NCBI GenBank assembly: GCA_018780435.1
Contig: JADMJS010000427.1
Coordinates: 1 to 51,007, forward strand
From: Myxococcales bacterium
GTDB lineage: Bacteria; Myxococcota_A; UBA9042; GCA-2863065
Reading direction: 5' to 3'
Length of the DNA stretch: 51,007 nucleotides
Part shown: positions 27,695 through 36,262 of the stretch, piece after piece
How the letters are laid out: each line of letters begins with the position of its first letter
How positions within the stretch are numbered: position 1 is the first letter of the stretch
Notes under the pieces: model-generated
The model's database searches: none
What the model saw: the letters and a program-made list of their open reading frames with translations, nothing else
Told to the model about the DNA's origin: nothing
Made by a program: the position numbers and the translations under genes

Positions 27695-29014
27695 GTGAAC
27701 GTAGCAAGGTCGTTTCGTCCCTGGACCCTCGCCATCATTGCCGCGCTCTCCCTAGGCGCGGGCTTCGGCCTCGGGTGGTGGCGCGGCCAAAAGAACGCAC
27801 GGGCTCCGTTCGGTGAGCCGCGGGACATGGCGTCTTGGTACGAGTCGCGCTTCGATCGTATCCCGCAGTCGGCCTTTCTTGCGGGGGCCTTCGACGCCGA
27901 CTTCCTCCTCGATCAGCTCATCGACCGGAACTTGGGACTGTTTCCCGTCTCGGCCACATCCGAGTCGCTGCGGGCGTCCTTGGCGGGGGCGAGCGTCGAA
28001 TACTTCGGCGTCGATTTCACGCGTGTCGATCGGGCCCTCTTCTGGATCACCGCCGACGACAGGCGCGTCGTGGTCTTCCTCGAAGGCGACCTGCCGGGAG
28101 AGCTCGTCGGTGAAGTGGTGTCCGGGACTCCCGGCCTCCTGGAGATGGCCGGTGACGTCTTCGCCGCCCGCGTGAAGGGCGGTCTGCTCCTCGGGACTCG
28201 GGACGGCGTGGCCGACGGTCTCGCAGTCGAGTCCGGCAAGGGTATCGCGATCGCTGGCGACGCGGCCGCCAAAGCGGCACATGCCGGGGCGCTCACGGCG
28301 ACCGGCGGCGGCGCCGTCATCATGACCTTTCGACCGTCGGCCTCCGAATTGGGCGAGATCGCCCCCTTTCAGGGTCTCTCCGGCGGCGCGGTGGCCTTTC
28401 GAAGCGACGGGAGCACCTCGGTCGTGGCCACCGGGACCGCGTCTGCTCTCGACGGGCTGAAGGCCCAAGCCGACATGGCGATAGCGATAGCCAGAGGGGC
28501 TCTCGGCAAGGAGCTCGGGGAGGCGAAGGCGAAAGCCAAAGAGAGCCCGATGGAGGACGAGCGTTGGGCTGTCCTCGCGCTCACCTTCGCGTCCGCCAAG
28601 CTCGATGATCTCCTCGCCTACGCGAAGCTGGAGCGGCAGGGCGACGTGTTACGGCTCGACGCCGCGGGCCCCGCCGGAGCGCTCGCGATGTACCTCGGTG
28701 CACTCGGGTCGCTCTCGTTTCGCTCGTTCAGCCGTGTGGCGACGCGTGCTCAGGCCGCGACGGACCAGTTGACGGCAAGGAGGCTCTCGAACGCGGTGGA
28801 GCTCTACCGGGTCGAGAAAAACGCACTGCCCGAGAAGCTCACCGATCTCGCGGCCGACGGCTCGGTGCCCAAGGCAGACCTCGTCGATCAGTGGGGCAAC
28901 GCCTTCGGCTACGAGAAAGACCCCACCCGAACTTCCGGCTACCGAATCTGCTCCGGCGGACGGGACGGGATGGTCGGGACCGACGACGACCTCTGCGCCC
29001 CGTCCGAGCCCTGA
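27695..29014 (+). CDS. Membrane-anchored protein with GspG-like C-terminus, function unknown
   Basis: This 439-residue protein starts at GTG 27695, seven bases after GAGGAG. A single N-terminal helix (FRPWTLAIIAALSLGAGFGLGWW) would anchor it to the inner membrane. Most of the chain is a periplasmic region with no motif I recognise. The last 80 residues resemble the end of type II secretion pseudopilins: an LSNAVELYRVEKNALPEKL helix, then DQWGNAFGYEKDP and SGGRDGMVGTDDDLC, compared with DPWGNPY and GADG in GspG. The N-terminus lacks a prepilin peptidase site, so it is not a normal pseudopilin. It ends three bases before the stop of the convergent peptidase gene. Confidence 0.7.
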   Translation: MNVARSFRPWTLAIIAALSLGAGFGLGWWRGQKNARAPFGEPRDMASWYESRFDRIPQSAFLAGAFDADFLLDQLIDRNLGLFPVSATSESLRASLAGASVEYFGVDFTRVDRALFWITADDRRVVVFLEGDLPGELVGEVVSGTPGLLEMAGDVFAARVKGGLLLGTRDGVADGLAVESGKGIAIAGDAAAKAAHAGALTATGGGAVIMTFRPSASELGEIAPFQGLSGGAVAFRSDGSTSVVATGTASALDGLKAQADMAIAIARGALGKELGEAKAKAKESPMEDERWAVLALTFASAKLDDLLAYAKLERQGDVLRLDAAGPAGALAMYLGALGSLSFRSFSRVATRAQAATDQLTARRLSNAVELYRVEKNALPEKLTDLAADGSVPKADLVDQWGNAFGYEKDPTRTSGYRICSGGRDGMVGTDDDLCAPSEP

Positions 29015-29017
29015 GCT

Positions 29018-31282
29018 CTACGGGGACGGGACCGGCTGGTGTTCAAAGTGCAGGTGTGAATCGAGGAACGACGCGATGAGACCCCAGACCGCCGCGTCGA
29101 CCTTGGGGTCCGTGGGGTGGTGGGCTGTCCCCGCGATGGGTATGAACGAATGCGGCCGCCCCGCCTTGAGCAGGGCGTCTGAGAGCGCGTAGCTGTTCAC
29201 CGGGAGGACGTTGTCGTCGAGGCTGCCATGCAGGAGCAGCAGCGGTCGAGAGAGCCCCGCGATCTCCGGGAGCACGCTGCTCCGCTCGTAGGCAGTGGCC
29301 TGATCCTCCGGGTCGCCGAGGTAACGCTCCGTGTAGTGCGTGTCGTAGTAGCGCCAGTCCGCGACCGGCGCCGCGCTGACTCCGACTTTGAAGAGCTCCG
29401 GGTGACGCACGAGCGCCATCAGGGACAAGGTGCCGCCGAAGGACCACCCCATGACGCCGACGCGGTCCATGTCGAGCTCCGGGTGGCGGGTACCGAGCAG
29501 GCGCAGGCCCTCGACTTGGTCCGCAAGGGGGGCCGAGACGAGATCGCCCGTCGTGACGCGTTCGTAATTCCGCCCCGCTCCGGGGGTGCCGCGGCCGTCG
29601 ATGGAGACCACGATGATGCCGTGGTCAGCGAACCATTGATGGAGAATGTGGCGGCGGCTGGCCGCTTGGACGATGCGCAGTGTCGGTCCGCCGTAGACAT
29701 AGAGCAATACCGGGTACTTACGGCCGGACTCCATGTTTCGGGGGCGAAGAATTGCCGCGTCGACGTCGTGCCCGGCCACGAGCCGGAGGCGCTCAAGCGA
29801 GAGCGCGGGCACGATCGGCGGGCGACGACCGGCCGTGGCGATGGGGCGAGGCGGGCCGCCGTCGACCGGGTGGACCTCGAAGCGTCGCTGCATGTCCGCG
29901 CCGGTGCTCGACAGGACCCAGCCGCCGGGGCCGACGGTGCCGTCCTCCAAGACCCGCTCCGGAGCGCGTTCGGAGGGCGACGCGGTGGCAGCGGCCAGCG
30001 GGAAGAGGCGTACGGCCTGGCCGACTCGGTCGACGTTCACCGCCGCGACGACGTGGCCCGCGACGACCCCGAGGACGCGTTCCACATCCATGTCGGCGGG
30101 GCTCAGGTGCGTTTGGAGCTCACCCGACTCGGACCGGAGCTCGATGCGGCTACGGCCCGAGCCGTCCGACAGCCAGAGCCAACCGCCCGGAACCGCAAGG
30201 GGCACGTCGGTGCCGACTTTGACGTAGGTCGGATCGCTGGTCTTCCAGAGCGTCGTGCAGCGGCCTCCGAGGACGCAGCGGCGCACCTCGACCACCTGCT
30301 GCGAGCGCGATTGCAGCACAAGGACGGCCGCGTCGGGGGCGGACCACACGAGGTGGACGAGATAAGGGAGGGCGTCGTCCGTCCAGTCGAGCGTGGCGGG
30401 TGCGGCGCTCGGCGCGACCGGGACGTGGTCGAGTCGCCACGTCGCGTTGGCGGTGCCGGCTCGTGGATAACGAAGCGACCGCGGTGGGTCTCGCGGGTGA
30501 GCGGGGTCGGCGAGGTGGTGCTCCTCGACGCCGGACTCGTCGATGCGCTGAACGATGAGCGAGGCCCCGTCGGGGCTCCACCAGAAGCCGGCGTCGCGCC
30601 CGATCTCCTCGAGGACGACCCACTCGGGTCGACCATAGGCGACGCCGGCGTCCGGGACCGGCGTGACGGCCACTGGCTTCCCCAACCCGGAATCGTCCGC
30701 GGTCGTGACCCAGACGCGGCCTTGGGCATGCCACGCGAGCCGGTCCGAGGTGGGCGACCAGGTGAGCTGGTCGGCGCCGTGGTCGAGGAAGAGCCCGGCG
30801 AGGGCGCGAGGGGGCTCGCCGGGCCCCAGGAGGTCGAAGAGGTAGAGGTGTTGTCCCGCGACGACCAGAACGCGCCGCCCCGCCGGGTCCACGAGCGCGC
30901 TGGCGATGCCCCGAGCAGGGTTCGGGCGCAGCTTCAGCGGACCGTCGAGGCGCCGGAGCGCGGCCATGTCGAGGAGCTGGTGTTCGACGCCATCGACATG
31001 CGTGAGCGCCCACAGCGCCGCGTCGTGGCGGCCACCGGGCGTGCGGACAAAGAGCGTGGCGGCCGGCAAGACCCGGAACGAATGAGGTTCACCGTGGGAG
31101 TACCGGCTGGTGCCCACGTAGTCGTCGAGTGTGAGCCGCGTGGCGAGACGCGGGATGGGCTGCGTGGCGCAGGCGGTGGTCATGAGGGCGACCAGGAGCC
31201 CGATTCGGTGGAGGACGCGGCTGGGCCCCTCACTGGCGACGGCGCTCCGGCTGATTGCGACCGAATCGCCCGTCTGACGCAA
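29018..31282 (-). CDS. S9B dipeptidyl-peptidase IV-like lipoprotein
   Basis: This is a protein of about 754 residues. A signal peptide with lipobox (LLVALMTTAC) near residue 38 points to a lipid-anchored envelope protein. A beta-propeller (DPP IV N-terminal type, about 50-490) is followed by an alpha/beta hydrolase (about 500-754). Its Ser is in GWSFGG, Asp in HGSLDDNVLP and His in GTAHHPT. Such enzymes remove N-terminal dipeptides, often after Pro, from small peptides. The given start is TTG 31282 with no good ribosome-binding site, so the true start is uncertain; the region before the signal is unusually long. It begins 13 bp after the SET gene and may be the third gene of an operon. Confidence 0.85.
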   Translation of the reverse strand: MRQTGDSVAISRSAVASEGPSRVLHRIGLLVALMTTACATQPIPRLATRLTLDDYVGTSRYSHGEPHSFRVLPAATLFVRTPGGRHDAALWALTHVDGVEHQLLDMAALRRLDGPLKLRPNPARGIASALVDPAGRRVLVVAGQHLYLFDLLGPGEPPRALAGLFLDHGADQLTWSPTSDRLAWHAQGRVWVTTADDSGLGKPVAVTPVPDAGVAYGRPEWVVLEEIGRDAGFWWSPDGASLIVQRIDESGVEEHHLADPAHPRDPPRSLRYPRAGTANATWRLDHVPVAPSAAPATLDWTDDALPYLVHLVWSAPDAAVLVLQSRSQQVVEVRRCVLGGRCTTLWKTSDPTYVKVGTDVPLAVPGGWLWLSDGSGRSRIELRSESGELQTHLSPADMDVERVLGVVAGHVVAAVNVDRVGQAVRLFPLAAATASPSERAPERVLEDGTVGPGGWVLSSTGADMQRRFEVHPVDGGPPRPIATAGRRPPIVPALSLERLRLVAGHDVDAAILRPRNMESGRKYPVLLYVYGGPTLRIVQAASRRHILHQWFADHGIIVVSIDGRGTPGAGRNYERVTTGDLVSAPLADQVEGLRLLGTRHPELDMDRVGVMGWSFGGTLSLMALVRHPELFKVGVSAAPVADWRYYDTHYTERYLGDPEDQATAYERSSVLPEIAGLSRPLLLLHGSLDDNVLPVNSYALSDALLKAGRPHSFIPIAGTAHHPTDPKVDAAVWGLIASFLDSHLHFEHQPVPSP

Positions 31283-31295
31283 GATGACGGCGTGC

Positions 31296-31925
31296 TCAGG
31301 CGGCCGCAGCGCGCAGTCGGCGGGCGATGAAGGGCGGGAGGCTACGCTCGGTCTGAGAGGCCAAGAACTGCCAGTCGTTTCGGGTCACGTGGGTGCGACA
31401 CCACGACGCGCCGCATTGGCACGTGAACGGCTCGTCGTAGTTCACCACGAACTCGCCGTAGTCGATGTAGAGCTCGTCGCCGGGCGTCAGATCCCGTCGC
31501 GCCACCACGTTCCCCTGGGCGTCGTAGCCGAGGTTCGGATCGCAGGAGTGGTTGATGAAATTGTCGAGCGTCGTGACGTGCTCGTGGTCCAAGGGGCCGT
31601 ACATGACCCCGAAGTCGTGGTCGAGCCCGTAGCGGTGGAAGAGCGCGCGCTGAGCGGGGGGCAGGCCGTTGATCTCGGCGACCGTGAGGGCCACCCAGCC
31701 GAGCATGCCGACGTAGTACGCGTCGTGCCATTGGTAGATGAGGATGGTCCCAGCCGGGATAGGGCGAACGGCGAAGACGCCGAACTCGCCGTCGGGCCGT
31801 CGCTGTCGAGCCGCGCTCTCGCGGAAGAAGCGCTCGACCTCGTCACGAGTGGCCGCGTCGACCTCCGGGTGTGGGTGCCAGATTCGTTCCCAGAGCTGAG
31901 CGTCGCCGTCGTGATGTGATTCCAT
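31296..31925 (-). CDS. SET-domain protein (lysine methyltransferase-like)
   Basis: This 209-residue protein has the SET core FGVFAVRPIPAGT at about 48-60, NFINHSCDPN (the NHSC pseudoknot motif) and GDELYIDYGEF. It ends in a post-SET zinc site CQCGASWCR. These motifs bind S-adenosylmethionine and the target Lys, so catalytic competence is plausible. SET proteins are common in eukaryotes and patchy in bacteria. The target is unknown: it could be a protein, or something linked to the product of the adjacent adenylation enzyme. It starts 77 bp after that gene and ends 13 bp before the peptidase gene, all on one strand. Confidence 0.85.
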   Translation of the reverse strand: MESHHDGDAQLWERIWHPHPEVDAATRDEVERFFRESAARQRRPDGEFGVFAVRPIPAGTILIYQWHDAYYVGMLGWVALTVAEINGLPPAQRALFHRYGLDHDFGVMYGPLDHEHVTTLDNFINHSCDPNLGYDAQGNVVARRDLTPGDELYIDYGEFVVNYDEPFTCQCGASWCRTHVTRNDWQFLASQTERSLPPFIARRLRAAAA

Positions 31926-32002
31926 CTGTGAGGCGAACTATCCCCATGCTCGCGTTTCCGTCAACGGATAAACCGGGCTTGCCCTTGGCCTTCGGAGATT
32001 GG

Positions 32003-34333
32003 TCAGGCGGAGGCGCCCACGGAGCGCGTCGTAACGCGGTAGGGACGCAGATCGCAGAGCCAGACCTCGCACCACCCTTCGGACACGTCGCTGTCGACTT
32101 TGCTCTTCCAGTAGCTCCGACCGACGCGGGTGTATCCCCTCGCTCGAAGGATCGCGATCATGGCCAGGTGGTCCTCCCAGACGACGCTCGCCTCGCAGTC
32201 GGCGCGGTCGGCCAGCCACGCGGCGATGAGGGGCCAGAAGCCGCTCTCGCTCAGGAGGCCCTGGTTACGAAAGGCGGGGAGAAGCCATTCGTCGAGCTGG
32301 ACAGCGCCGCCCGGGACGGAGACGCCTTCACCGACGTTCGGGCAGCCCTGAAGAATGCCGGCCCCGACGGGCGTCCCGTCGACCCGAAAGACGATCCCAC
32401 GATTCGAGAGCACGTAGGCGCGCGCCCGTTCCGCGCTCATGTGCAGCGGGAGCTCGGTCATGGCGCCGATGGTCGGGTCGTTCGATGCGGTGACAAAGAG
32501 GTCCACGACATCGTCCGGGACGACGTCGTCGGCGCTCAGCGGCGACAGCGTGAGGCCCGCGCCCCGAGGATGCGCGGCGGGCCGCGAGGTCAGCTTCCCG
32601 TCGAGCGCCAGGGCCACTTCGGCCAGGGTCGCGTCGCGCGCCGCGGCCAGGTCGACCCGCGTGGTGCCGGGCAGCCGTTCGAAGGCGAGCAGCATCTCGG
32701 CCAGGCCGAGCGAGGTGCCTCCGAGCTCGGAGAAGCGGTCGCCGCGGGAGAGCTCGGACGTGGGGAGGAGCGTGGACCAGATCGAGGCGACGTCGCGTTC
32801 CCGCGGGGTGTTCGGCCGGTCTTCTGGAGCCACGCTTCGGTTTGCTGGTGCGAGCCGCGACGCGAGCGTGCGGCGATCGACTTTGCCGTTGGGCGAGAGC
32901 GGCAGGGCGGCCATAGCGACGTAACGCGACGGGCGCATGACCCCGGGGAGGAGGCGATCGGCGGCGGCCTTGAGCGCCGTGATGTCGGCCGTCTCGGGGA
33001 CGACGGCGGCGACGAGCTGCTCTCCCCCAATGAGCGACGTCGCGAGGTCGGCCGCGCCGGTGCCCGCGCCGAGGAGCGTGCGCTCAATCTCCTCGAGCTC
33101 GACGCGAACTCCCCGGATCTTCACGAGATTGTCGGCACGCCCAAGGTACTCGAGGGCCCCATCCGGGCCACGACGGACGAGGTCGCCCGTTCGGAAGAAG
33201 CGTTGCCCAGGGTGTGACGGCAAACGGACGAAGCGGAGGGCTTCTTGGGTGGGCGTGCGGTGGTAGCCGCGTGCGAGGACGGGGCCGCCGGCGTAGAGCT
33301 CACCCGTCTCGCCCTCCGGGACGGGCCGTCCTTCGGCATCGAGGATGACGAGCGCCGCGCCGGCCATCGCGGTGCCGATCGGGACACGCCCGGGTGGCAG
33401 CGCCTCGCCGGGGCGGAAGAGAGCACAGGTGACATCGCCGGTGACTTCGGTGGTGCCGTACAGGTTGATGAGGGTCGCGTCCGGTAGCGCGACGCGAAAG
33501 CGCTCAAGGAGGGCGCGCGGCAGCTCTTCGCCGCTCGTGATCCAGGTGCGGAGCCGCGGCAAGTGCGCTCCGAGCTCGGGGATCTGCCGCAGGAGAGCGG
33601 CGAGGATCGAGGGTACGACCGTGATCCGGGCGACGTCGTGGCGGGCCAACACGCTGGCGAAACGCGAGAGGTCGGCTTGATCGGCGGGTGAAAGAATCAC
33701 GGTAGGGACGCCCCGCAGGAGACCCGTGAAGAGCTCGGGGCCGGCGTCGACGAAGCTCAGCGAGCTGCGGTGGCCGAGGCGCTCGCCGTCCTGCCAAGGG
33801 AAGGTCTCCCAGGCCCACCGGAGCCGATTCCACATCGCGCCGTGGGTGCCGCAGACCCCCTTGGGTTTACCGGTGCTGCCGGAGGTGTAGAGGATGTTGA
33901 AGAGGTCCGCGCCGTCGGACTCGGGGGCGATGAGCGGGGCGACCGCGTCGACCTCGAGGTCGGCCAGATCGAGGCACTCACGTCCAGCGGCCCAGCTTGG
34001 CGTCGCCGAGAGTCGGCGGTCGACCAGGATCGCGACCGCGCCCGAGTCGTCCGCCATCCACTGCTGGCGCTCCCCAGGGTAGGCCGGATCGATGGGCACG
34101 TAGGCGCCGCCGGCCCGGAGTATTCCGAGGACGGCGATGACGGCCGACTCGGACCGGGGAATAGCGATGCCAACAGGGCTCTCGCGCGAGACCCCCTTGG
34201 CGCGAAGGGCCACGGCGACGGCGTTCGAGAGGCGCTGCACCGTCGCGTACGAGAGGGTATTGCCGTCACTGAGGAGGGCGGGCGCATTCGGCTGGCGCTC
34301 GGCGACGTGGTCGAAGGTGGCGATGAGCGACAC
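32003..34333 (-). CDS. Ebony-like A-T-GNAT synthetase, probable beta-alanyl-amine synthase
   Basis: This 776-residue protein has an adenylation domain (1-490: YTSGSTGKPKG, YGTTE, RTGDL, PNGKVDRR). A carrier domain follows, with phosphopantetheine Ser 541 in ELGGTSLG. The GNAT-like C-terminus (about 592-766) has FRNQGL and ILRARGYTRVG. There is no condensation or thioesterase domain. Aligning the pocket to GrsA gives V195, D196, P199, T238, I265, S267, L291, G299, D300, K484. The lack of Asp at the first position is not typical of alpha-amino acids. From memory the beta-alanine code is VDWVISLADK, which agrees at 7 of 10. Insect Ebony, which joins beta-alanine to dopamine or histamine, has the same A-T-GNAT order. 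I chose GTG 34333 (GGAG five bases upstream). The amine partner is unknown. Confidence 0.82.
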   Translation of the reverse strand: MSLIATFDHVAERQPNAPALLSDGNTLSYATVQRLSNAVAVALRAKGVSRESPVGIAIPRSESAVIAVLGILRAGGAYVPIDPAYPGERQQWMADDSGAVAILVDRRLSATPSWAAGRECLDLADLEVDAVAPLIAPESDGADLFNILYTSGSTGKPKGVCGTHGAMWNRLRWAWETFPWQDGERLGHRSSLSFVDAGPELFTGLLRGVPTVILSPADQADLSRFASVLARHDVARITVVPSILAALLRQIPELGAHLPRLRTWITSGEELPRALLERFRVALPDATLINLYGTTEVTGDVTCALFRPGEALPPGRVPIGTAMAGAALVILDAEGRPVPEGETGELYAGGPVLARGYHRTPTQEALRFVRLPSHPGQRFFRTGDLVRRGPDGALEYLGRADNLVKIRGVRVELEEIERTLLGAGTGAADLATSLIGGEQLVAAVVPETADITALKAAADRLLPGVMRPSRYVAMAALPLSPNGKVDRRTLASRLAPANRSVAPEDRPNTPRERDVASIWSTLLPTSELSRGDRFSELGGTSLGLAEMLLAFERLPGTTRVDLAAARDATLAEVALALDGKLTSRPAAHPRGAGLTLSPLSADDVVPDDVVDLFVTASNDPTIGAMTELPLHMSAERARAYVLSNRGIVFRVDGTPVGAGILQGCPNVGEGVSVPGGAVQLDEWLLPAFRNQGLLSESGFWPLIAAWLADRADCEASVVWEDHLAMIAILRARGYTRVGRSYWKSKVDSDVSEGWCEVWLCDLRPYRVTTRSVGASA

Positions 34334-34482
34334 GATGGGGCTCCGATGCGGCGGGGAGGCGGCGCTGCGGGGCGACTGTCGGGGGCCAAGCACGCCCTGG
34401 TCAAGTGGCAAGATGACGGGGTCGCATTCAAGGACAGGGCGGCATCTACCCCAAAGCGGCCGACCCGAGTTAGCTTAGCCGC
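34334..34482. other. Divergent promoter region, Ebony-like gene and cstA
   Basis: This 149-bp gap separates divergent genes and should hold promoters for both. I see the GGAG of the minus-strand gene at its left end and no clear -35/-10 or sigma-54 element. Confidence 0.4.
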
Positions 34483-36219
34483 ATGTTCGCCGCCGCACCG
34501 CTCACGGGCGGGGTCCTCCTCACGGGACCTCTGCTCTCACCGATCGTCCTCGGGGCGTTCGCTGTCTTCCTCATCGGCTACCTCTACTACTCGCGTCGCG
34601 TCGCTGGGCCCTACGAGCTCGACGACCATCGCGAGACGCCCGCGCAGAAGGTCAACGACGGCGTCGACTTCGTCCCGACGCCGTGGCCAGTGCTGCTCGC
34701 TCAACACTTCGCGGCGATCTCCGCCGCCGGCCCCGTCGTCGGCCCCATCTTGGCCGGCACGGGCTTCGGATGGGGACCCGCGCTCATCTGGATCGTGGTG
34801 GGGGCGGTCCTCGTCGGAGCCGTTCACGATTTCTCGACGCTCGTCGCGTCGGTGCGCCACCGGGCGTGTTCCATCCCAGAGGTGGTGAGGCAACACGTCG
34901 GCAGCGGAGCCTTCTGGATCCTCATGACCTTCATCTGGCTGTCGCTCATGTACGTGCTCGTGGCGTTCGTGGACGTCACGGCCTCGCAGTTCCTCGTGAC
35001 CAGCATCCCGGGGTCGAGCGCGAATGGCGGCTCGGTTGCGACCAGCTCCATTCTCTACCTCGTCCTGGCCGTCCTGATGGGCTTCTGCACCGAGAAGCTG
35101 AAGATGAAGTTCGGCCTCGCCACCGCCATCTTCGTGCCGCTGCTCTTCGCGTCGGTGTGGGTCGGGCAATACATCCCGCTCCCCCTCGGCTTCGGCCTCG
35201 GCATCCCGGACGGGCGCGTCTGGGCCGCGCTCATCCTGGTCTATTGTGCCGTCGCGTCGGTGCTACCCATGTGGGCGCTCCTCCAGCCGCGCGGCTACCT
35301 CGGCGGGCTCTTCCTCTACGTCATCCTCATCGCGGGCGTCCTCGGCATGATCGTCGGCGGCTTCCACGTCGAGGCCCCCGCGTTCATTGGGCTCTCGAAC
35401 GCTCAGGGCCTCCCGCTCTTCCCCTTCCTCTTCGTCACCATCGCGTGTGGGGCCTGCAGTGGCTTCCACGGCCTCGTGGCGAGCGGCACCACGAGCAAGC
35501 AGGTCGCGTGCGAGAGCCACATGCGTCATGTCGGCTACGGCGCCATGATCCTCGAGGGCGTCATCGCCGTGACCGCGCTCGCCACCATCATGATCGTCGC
35601 CAAAGCGCCCGGCGATCCGACCGTCGCTTTCGCGGGAGGCCTCGCGCAGTTCTTCGGGGCGCTCGGTATCGATCCGGGCTTCGGCGCCGCCTTCGGCATG
35701 CTCGCGTTCGCGACCTTCGTCTTCGACACCATCGACGTCGCCACTCGGATGGGCCGCTACCTCCTCGACGAGCTCCTCGGGTTCGCGGGCAAACGCCGGG
35801 TCCTTGGGACCGTGCTCACCTTGGCCTTACCCGCGCTTTACCTCGTGTTCGTGCCCGAAGCCCACGACGACGCCGGCAAGCCCATCCCGGCCTGGCGGGT
35901 CATCTGGACGGTCTTCGGCGCCTCCAATCAGCTCCTGGCCGCGCTGTCGCTCACGGCGATCGTGGCGTGGCTCGCGGCCGAGGGGCGCTCGTATCGCTAC
36001 TTGCTCTTGCCGACGGGCTTCATGCTCGTGATGACGGCGTGGGCGCTCGGCGCCATGGCGATGCCGGCGCTCTCATTTCTCGGCGGTGGTGGTCCGATGA
36101 CCATCAAGATCATCAACGGGTTCGTCGCGGCCGGCCTGCTGATCCTCGGCGTCGTCTTCCTCGCGCTGGTCATTCGAAGCCGGACGTCCAAGCAGCACGC
36201 CACGGTGACCACGGCCTAA
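34483..36219 (+). CDS. cstA: CstA-family carbon starvation/peptide or pyruvate transporter
   Basis: The 578-residue integral membrane protein has about 15 helices and CstA hallmarks: ISAAGPVVGPILAG near the N-terminus, HDFSTLVASVRH, SGFHGLVASGTTSKQV and FGASNQLLAALSL. CstA proteins take up peptides or pyruvate, driven by ions. At 578 residues it is shorter than E. coli CstA (about 700) and nearer the short CstA type common outside enterobacteria. No ribosome-binding site is obvious before ATG 34483. It is divergent from the Ebony-like gene and 43 bp ahead of the MATE exporter. Confidence 0.93.
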   Translation: MFAAAPLTGGVLLTGPLLSPIVLGAFAVFLIGYLYYSRRVAGPYELDDHRETPAQKVNDGVDFVPTPWPVLLAQHFAAISAAGPVVGPILAGTGFGWGPALIWIVVGAVLVGAVHDFSTLVASVRHRACSIPEVVRQHVGSGAFWILMTFIWLSLMYVLVAFVDVTASQFLVTSIPGSSANGGSVATSSILYLVLAVLMGFCTEKLKMKFGLATAIFVPLLFASVWVGQYIPLPLGFGLGIPDGRVWAALILVYCAVASVLPMWALLQPRGYLGGLFLYVILIAGVLGMIVGGFHVEAPAFIGLSNAQGLPLFPFLFVTIACGACSGFHGLVASGTTSKQVACESHMRHVGYGAMILEGVIAVTALATIMIVAKAPGDPTVAFAGGLAQFFGALGIDPGFGAAFGMLAFATFVFDTIDVATRMGRYLLDELLGFAGKRRVLGTVLTLALPALYLVFVPEAHDDAGKPIPAWRVIWTVFGASNQLLAALSLTAIVAWLAAEGRSYRYLLLPTGFMLVMTAWALGAMAMPALSFLGGGGPMTIKIINGFVAAGLLILGVVFLALVIRSRTSKQHATVTTA

Positions 36220-36262
36220 TCGAACTTGACCCACGGGCCCCCCCGTCGTATCCGCATTCGCC

